Assembly: GCA_031551755.1 (NCBI GenBank)
Contig: JAVBNE010000035.1
Location: 1 to 64,000 of the forward strand
Direction of reading: 5' to 3'
DNA: 64,000 nt
Source: JAVBMU01 sp031551755
GTDB taxonomy: Bacteria; Actinomycetota; Actinomycetes; Actinomycetales; Cellulomonadaceae
Both the position numbers and the translations under genes were made by a program. The notes beneath the pieces were generated by a model. The model did no database searches and was not told the DNA's origin. It saw only the letters and a program-made list of their open reading frames with translations. Shown piece after piece: positions 61,401-64,000 of the stretch (position 1 is the first letter of the stretch; every line of letters starts with the position of its first letter).

Positions 61401-64000
61401 GTGACCACACGACCCGGTGCCCAACTCGCGATCAAGGTCACCGCCAACGACTCCGACCCCGACCAGGGTGAGCTGACGATCGTCGATGCGGAGGCATCGA
61501 AGGGCGACCTCTCGCCCACCTTCACGAAGGACACCATCAAGGTCACGGCCCCACGCGACGCGGACAACTACTCGGTGCTCTACACCATCGAGAACCCTCG
61601 CGGTGGCCGATCGAGCGCCTGGCTGTTCATCAACGTGGACCCCAAAGCCCCGCTGATCCCGCCGACCGCACGGGATGTGGTCCTCAGTCTCTCGGACATC
61701 GCCGCCCGCCAGAGCGTGGACGTGCCGGTCTTCAACTACGTGGAGTTCTCGGAGGGGGACCGCGCCGACCTCAAACTCTCGGTGCCCGCCGGTACCGAAG
61801 GGGTCACCCGGTCCGGAGCCGGGTTCAAGGTCGCCATCGAGGAGAAGAGCCGGATCATCCCCTACACCGTCGCGCGCGTGGATGACCCGACGGTCTCGGC
61901 CTCAGCGTTCATCTGGGTACCGGGCACCGACGACGCGCGGCCGGAGATCCGCGCGAAGGCACCGAGGCTCACCGTGCCCAGCGGCGAACCTTTGATGATC
62001 GACATCAACGAACACGTGATCGCGGCCGCCGGCCGCAAGGTCACCCTGGGCGCGGAGTCCACCATCTCGGCGACGCACGCCAGCAACTCCAAGCTTCTGG
62101 TCGACAAAACCACCCTGAAGTTCACGTCCGCGGCCGGATACTGGGGGCCGGCTTCGATCACCTTCGCGGCGACCGACGGCCAGAACCAGGCGATCCTCAC
62201 CCTGCCCATCACGGTGACGCCCAAAGAGAATCAGCCGCCCGTAATCAACCCCGCCACGATCAACCTGGAGGCCGGTGAGGAACGGGAGATCGATCTGCGC
62301 CCACTCACCGACTACCCGTATCCGGACCGGATGGGCGAACTCAAGTACACGGTGGAGAACAGCAAGAACGACGCTGTGGAAGCCTCGGTGGAGGGCCAGA
62401 AGCTCGTGCTCAAGGCGATCACCGGCGCGAAGGTCGGCGGCACCGGTAAAGTCCGCATCTCCGTGAAGGACTCCAAGGGGACCGGCAAGGCCGGCACCAT
62501 GACGGTCGCGATCGTGCGCTCATCACGGCCGATCGTCTCGGCCGTCAACGATTCGGTGACCATCCGCCGCGGCGAATCCACCAAGGTGGACATCCTCGCC
62601 AATGACGAGGCCACGAACCCGTTCCCCGGCAAGCCGCTGAAGGTGGTCTCGGTGGGCAAGGACACGACGCTCCCAGCTGGTGTCCAGGTCCAGCCCAGTA
62701 ACGACAAACGCACCCTGACGATCTCGGTCGCCAAGGACGGAACGACCGGCGACATCACCGTGCCTTACCAGGTGGCCGATGCCACCGGCGACCCGTCCCG
62801 ATACGCCACCGGCACCGTCAGCATCCGCATCCAGGATGTTCCCGACGCACCTGCCTCTCTCCACGTCGTCAACCGAGACAACGAGAAGGCCTCAGTGACG
62901 TTGGGGATCGCACACGCCTTCCCGAACAACTCCCCCGTCACCAAGTACGTGGTGACCACCAGCGACGGCAAGAAGTTCGCCGAATGTGGCAACCCCGATG
63001 CCTGCATCGTGAGTGGCCTGACCTACGGCCAGGCTTACCAGTTCCGCGCCTACGCCGTGAACGAGCTGGGCGACGGCGCACCGAGCCCACTGACCGACAT
63101 CATCGTCGTCGACCTGGTTCCGAACGCTCCGGGCAAGGTCCACCTCGCGGCATCGGCAGCGGACCCGAACGGCCACTCCCTGCGCGCCACGTGGTCCCCC
63201 TCAGCGGTACCGGCGGGAGCGACCGCGCTGGCAGGCTACGACCTCACACTGACGGGACCAGACGTCTCCTTGAGCCAGACAGCGGGCGCGGATGCGACGT
63301 CCTTCGACTTCGTCGATAGCGGCATCACCCCCACGGCCCAGTACCAGGTCTCGGTGAAGGCCCGGAATCAGACGAGCAGCAGCGAAGCCGGCACAGCAGT
63401 CGCCACGGCGGTGGGGCCTCCCTCGGTCCTGTCCGTGACAGCCTCCCCGGCACCCGCCGGAGGCACCGTTGTAGTCAGCTGGCAGGGTTCCTACGCGAAC
63501 GGCGGTGCGGTCTTCAAGGTCTATGTGGCCCGAGCCAACGCCGACGAGCAGAAAGGCGTCTGCGACCCGGGCGCGCTGACACCGAATGCCACGGGCACCT
63601 CGTGGACCGACCCGAACCCGATCGCGGACGGACAACGCTACGTCGTGCGAGTGAGCAACGACGTGTTCTGCCGCCAGTACGTCACCAGTGGAGCGGTCGT
63701 CCAGGCCAGCGTCACCAGCGGCTGGGCGACCATCGTGGACTCCGACAAGGGCACGCAGGACCTCTCCATCGGGGGCCTCTCCGGCAACCCGAACCCGATC
63801 CACCACTACGAGTACCTCCTGCGCCGTAACATCGGCGACAGCCCGTGGACGACCTACCGTGGCGGTCTGATCACCGATGCCGGTTCGTACGGCCGGGCCA
63901 CCACCGTCTTCGTCCGAGCCTGTACGAGCGGCGCGAGTGAGTCCTGCGGCCCCGTCCGCCAGATCGGTTCTGATCTGGTACCGCTGCGCACCGAGGCCGC
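58467..64000 (+). CDS. Giant surface protein with Ig/cadherin-like and FN3 repeats (3' end outside the window)
   Basis: An open frame of at least 1844 residues that runs off the window. It starts MRFLPKPTQ with a signal or anchor helix (about 14-33), has an N-terminal propeller-like region of about 350 residues, and then at least six tandem Ig/cadherin-like modules, each marked by a motif such as VLLNDYDPNGD, VLATDHDPAGG, VLANDRQPNGK, VTANDSDPDQG or ILANDEATNP. From about 62850 the repeats change to fibronectin type III (YRFRAYAVNELG-type strands). In related actinobacteria this gene precedes MoxR, DUF58, transglutaminase and PP2C genes, which would lie beyond 64000. Start supported by AGAGG eight bases upstream. 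Confidence 0.88.
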   Translation, partial: MRFLPKPTQRPAAITATSAVLVTCVVATVAALAPGYSTEQVEVDDGSVWVTNSARHMIGHANTQIAKVSTAFAANGADLELLQDPTHLAVHDRTNNTIDVIDPASAEATTTVPLPAGDPVVVDAGQTTLIYLPDSGDVWVSDVNALASFDAKSTAAFAVGVDAVMGADRRGRYLGYSQKSHQLITGNLRDAQSAAKTQDVTFTGKSEDVQATLVAGKPVLYNPGSNELWVDGDRISLADDIPDPATTVLQKPSTTGNSVLVAHGTGMLSVSLTDRSVRAATADVTGVPAAPVQLDGCDFGAWSGGIGVRSCGSGDPTRMTLDGTNTQVAPVLAVNGRTVIANDPASGRAWAVQRSGQLIDNWTDFINQSDPVETEEDERDVPPELESQQKPPVAADDHFGVRADRANTLPVLLNDYDPNGDALIITEVTDIPQSFGTLDIVNNGQEVQLNAAPGASGEQSFSYTISDGRGNTAKAKVNLKVAAPGQNSAPVQVRPTRTSVASGGTAELDTLGDWVDPESDPIFLVDATTASPDNVNFTPDGHVEFIDSGSTGALKGVALSVSDGTAVGNGTASITVGAPGTVPIIAESYTTTGYTGRPIKVEPMSNVRGGTGPLSLNGATASAGDNSLRITPDFAAGTFAVLTSESGTHFVEYSVTDGEQTASGVVRLEVTAPPSEAGPPITVPTTAFLYLNTTQLVDVLATDHDPAGGVLSITGVGGIPGDSGIVVETVEQRIFRVTLKQALAAPVTINYEVTNGHATAKGSLTLVQIPEPTKLQAPVATPDAANARVGSVIDIPVLANDRQPNGKPLILDRKLVSEPGSGTLFVDGDKLRYLAPDKPGEYRAKYRVSSTDGQWAEATVAIMVRGVDIANNRPPTPTTLVARVQAGQKVPITIPLQGIDPDGDIVTLVGQSTSPQLGAVSSVDANTIEYTAGPYSAGTDTFQYTVVDSLGATGTGTIRVGVSPSTGIGAPPVAMDDLVTTRPGAQLAIKVTANDSDPDQGELTIVDAEASKGDLSPTFTKDTIKVTAPRDADNYSVLYTIENPRGGRSSAWLFINVDPKAPLIPPTARDVVLSLSDIAARQSVDVPVFNYVEFSEGDRADLKLSVPAGTEGVTRSGAGFKVAIEEKSRIIPYTVARVDDPTVSASAFIWVPGTDDARPEIRAKAPRLTVPSGEPLMIDINEHVIAAAGRKVTLGAESTISATHASNSKLLVDKTTLKFTSAAGYWGPASITFAATDGQNQAILTLPITVTPKENQPPVINPATINLEAGEEREIDLRPLTDYPYPDRMGELKYTVENSKNDAVEASVEGQKLVLKAITGAKVGGTGKVRISVKDSKGTGKAGTMTVAIVRSSRPIVSAVNDSVTIRRGESTKVDILANDEATNPFPGKPLKVVSVGKDTTLPAGVQVQPSNDKRTLTISVAKDGTTGDITVPYQVADATGDPSRYATGTVSIRIQDVPDAPASLHVVNRDNEKASVTLGIAHAFPNNSPVTKYVVTTSDGKKFAECGNPDACIVSGLTYGQAYQFRAYAVNELGDGAPSPLTDIIVVDLVPNAPGKVHLAASAADPNGHSLRATWSPSAVPAGATALAGYDLTLTGPDVSLSQTAGADATSFDFVDSGITPTAQYQVSVKARNQTSSSEAGTAVATAVGPPSVLSVTASPAPAGGTVVVSWQGSYANGGAVFKVYVARANADEQKGVCDPGALTPNATGTSWTDPNPIADGQRYVVRVSNDVFCRQYVTSGAVVQASVTSGWATIVDSDKGTQDLSIGGLSGNPNPIHHYEYLLRRNIGDSPWTTYRGGLITDAGSYGRATTVFVRACTSGASESCGPVRQIGSDLVPLRTEA

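Overview
The window is a 64 kb stretch of a very GC-rich bacterial chromosome. GTG and TTG starts are common, stop/start overlaps (ATGA, TGATG) are frequent, and several loci are typically actinobacterial: ClpC, a lysine-tailed TopA without zinc fingers, a Ssd-TadABC-DUF4244-TadE pilus locus next to a DUF1998-type helicase, and an FHA / Ser-Thr kinase / giant Ig-like protein cluster. The layout (topA, holB, tmk, helicase, tad) resembles the equivalent part of the mycobacterial and Micrococcales chromosome. I place it in Actinomycetota, probably Micrococcales; the genus cannot be read from the sequence. I see no insertion sequence, prophage, CRISPR array or rRNA. There is one tRNA, tRNA-Thr(CGT).

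Layout. 1-1265: a GC-rich simple-sequence edge, a nested palindromic repeat, trmL and a small membrane protein. 1335-4985 (minus): an export operon of one YbhR-like permease, two ABC ATPases that look like a split YbhF, and a TetR regulator, with a 16-bp palindrome at its promoter. 5180-11692 (plus): a complete [NiFe]-hydrogenase maturation set in the order hypA-B-F-C-D-E, without hydrogenase structural genes. 11954-15189: a CD225/dispanin-like protein and a xylose operon (xylA-xylB). 15389-18439: a partner-switching module with an RsbV-like STAS protein, an RsbW-like kinase and, convergently, a phytochrome-core protein fused to an RsbU-type PP2C phosphatase. 18700-23595: an aldo/keto reductase, a secreted hydrolase, a PQQ-like lipoprotein and a DUF4126-like protein. 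23863-28236: clpC, a hypothetical gene and a tandem universal stress protein.

28333-31461: a pentapeptide-repeat protein and a tandem pair of duplicated secreted, membrane-anchored, Pro/Thr-rich proteins with conserved leader hairpins. 31567-40763: tRNA-Thr, a TAP-like lipoprotein peptidase, a SHOCT protein, then holB, tmk, a Gfo/Idh/MocA oxidoreductase, topA and a PAP2 phosphatase. 41070-46036: a GtrA-like protein, a VKOR-family enzyme, two related small secreted proteins and the proton-pumping pyrophosphatase hppA. 46320-50579: a TetR regulator, an SRPBCC protein and a large helicase. 50559-55144 (minus): the Tad pilus operon. 55145-56173: about 1 kb with no convincing gene. 56174-64000: an FHA protein, a transmembrane Ser/Thr kinase with an extracellular FN3-like domain, and the first 1844 residues of a giant Ig/FN3 surface protein that runs off the window.

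The most unusual system is the partner-switching module. Its phosphatase carries a bacteriophytochrome PAS-GAF-PHY sensor, but neither known bilin-attachment position is a cysteine, so it is either a non-covalent light sensor or a phytochrome fold used for another signal. Other points worth following are the duplicated anchored proteins with conserved leader hairpins, the four-copy symmetric repeat at the left edge, the AT-rich 45-nt duplication inside the pentapeptide gene, and the empty 1 kb between the tad and FHA/kinase loci.
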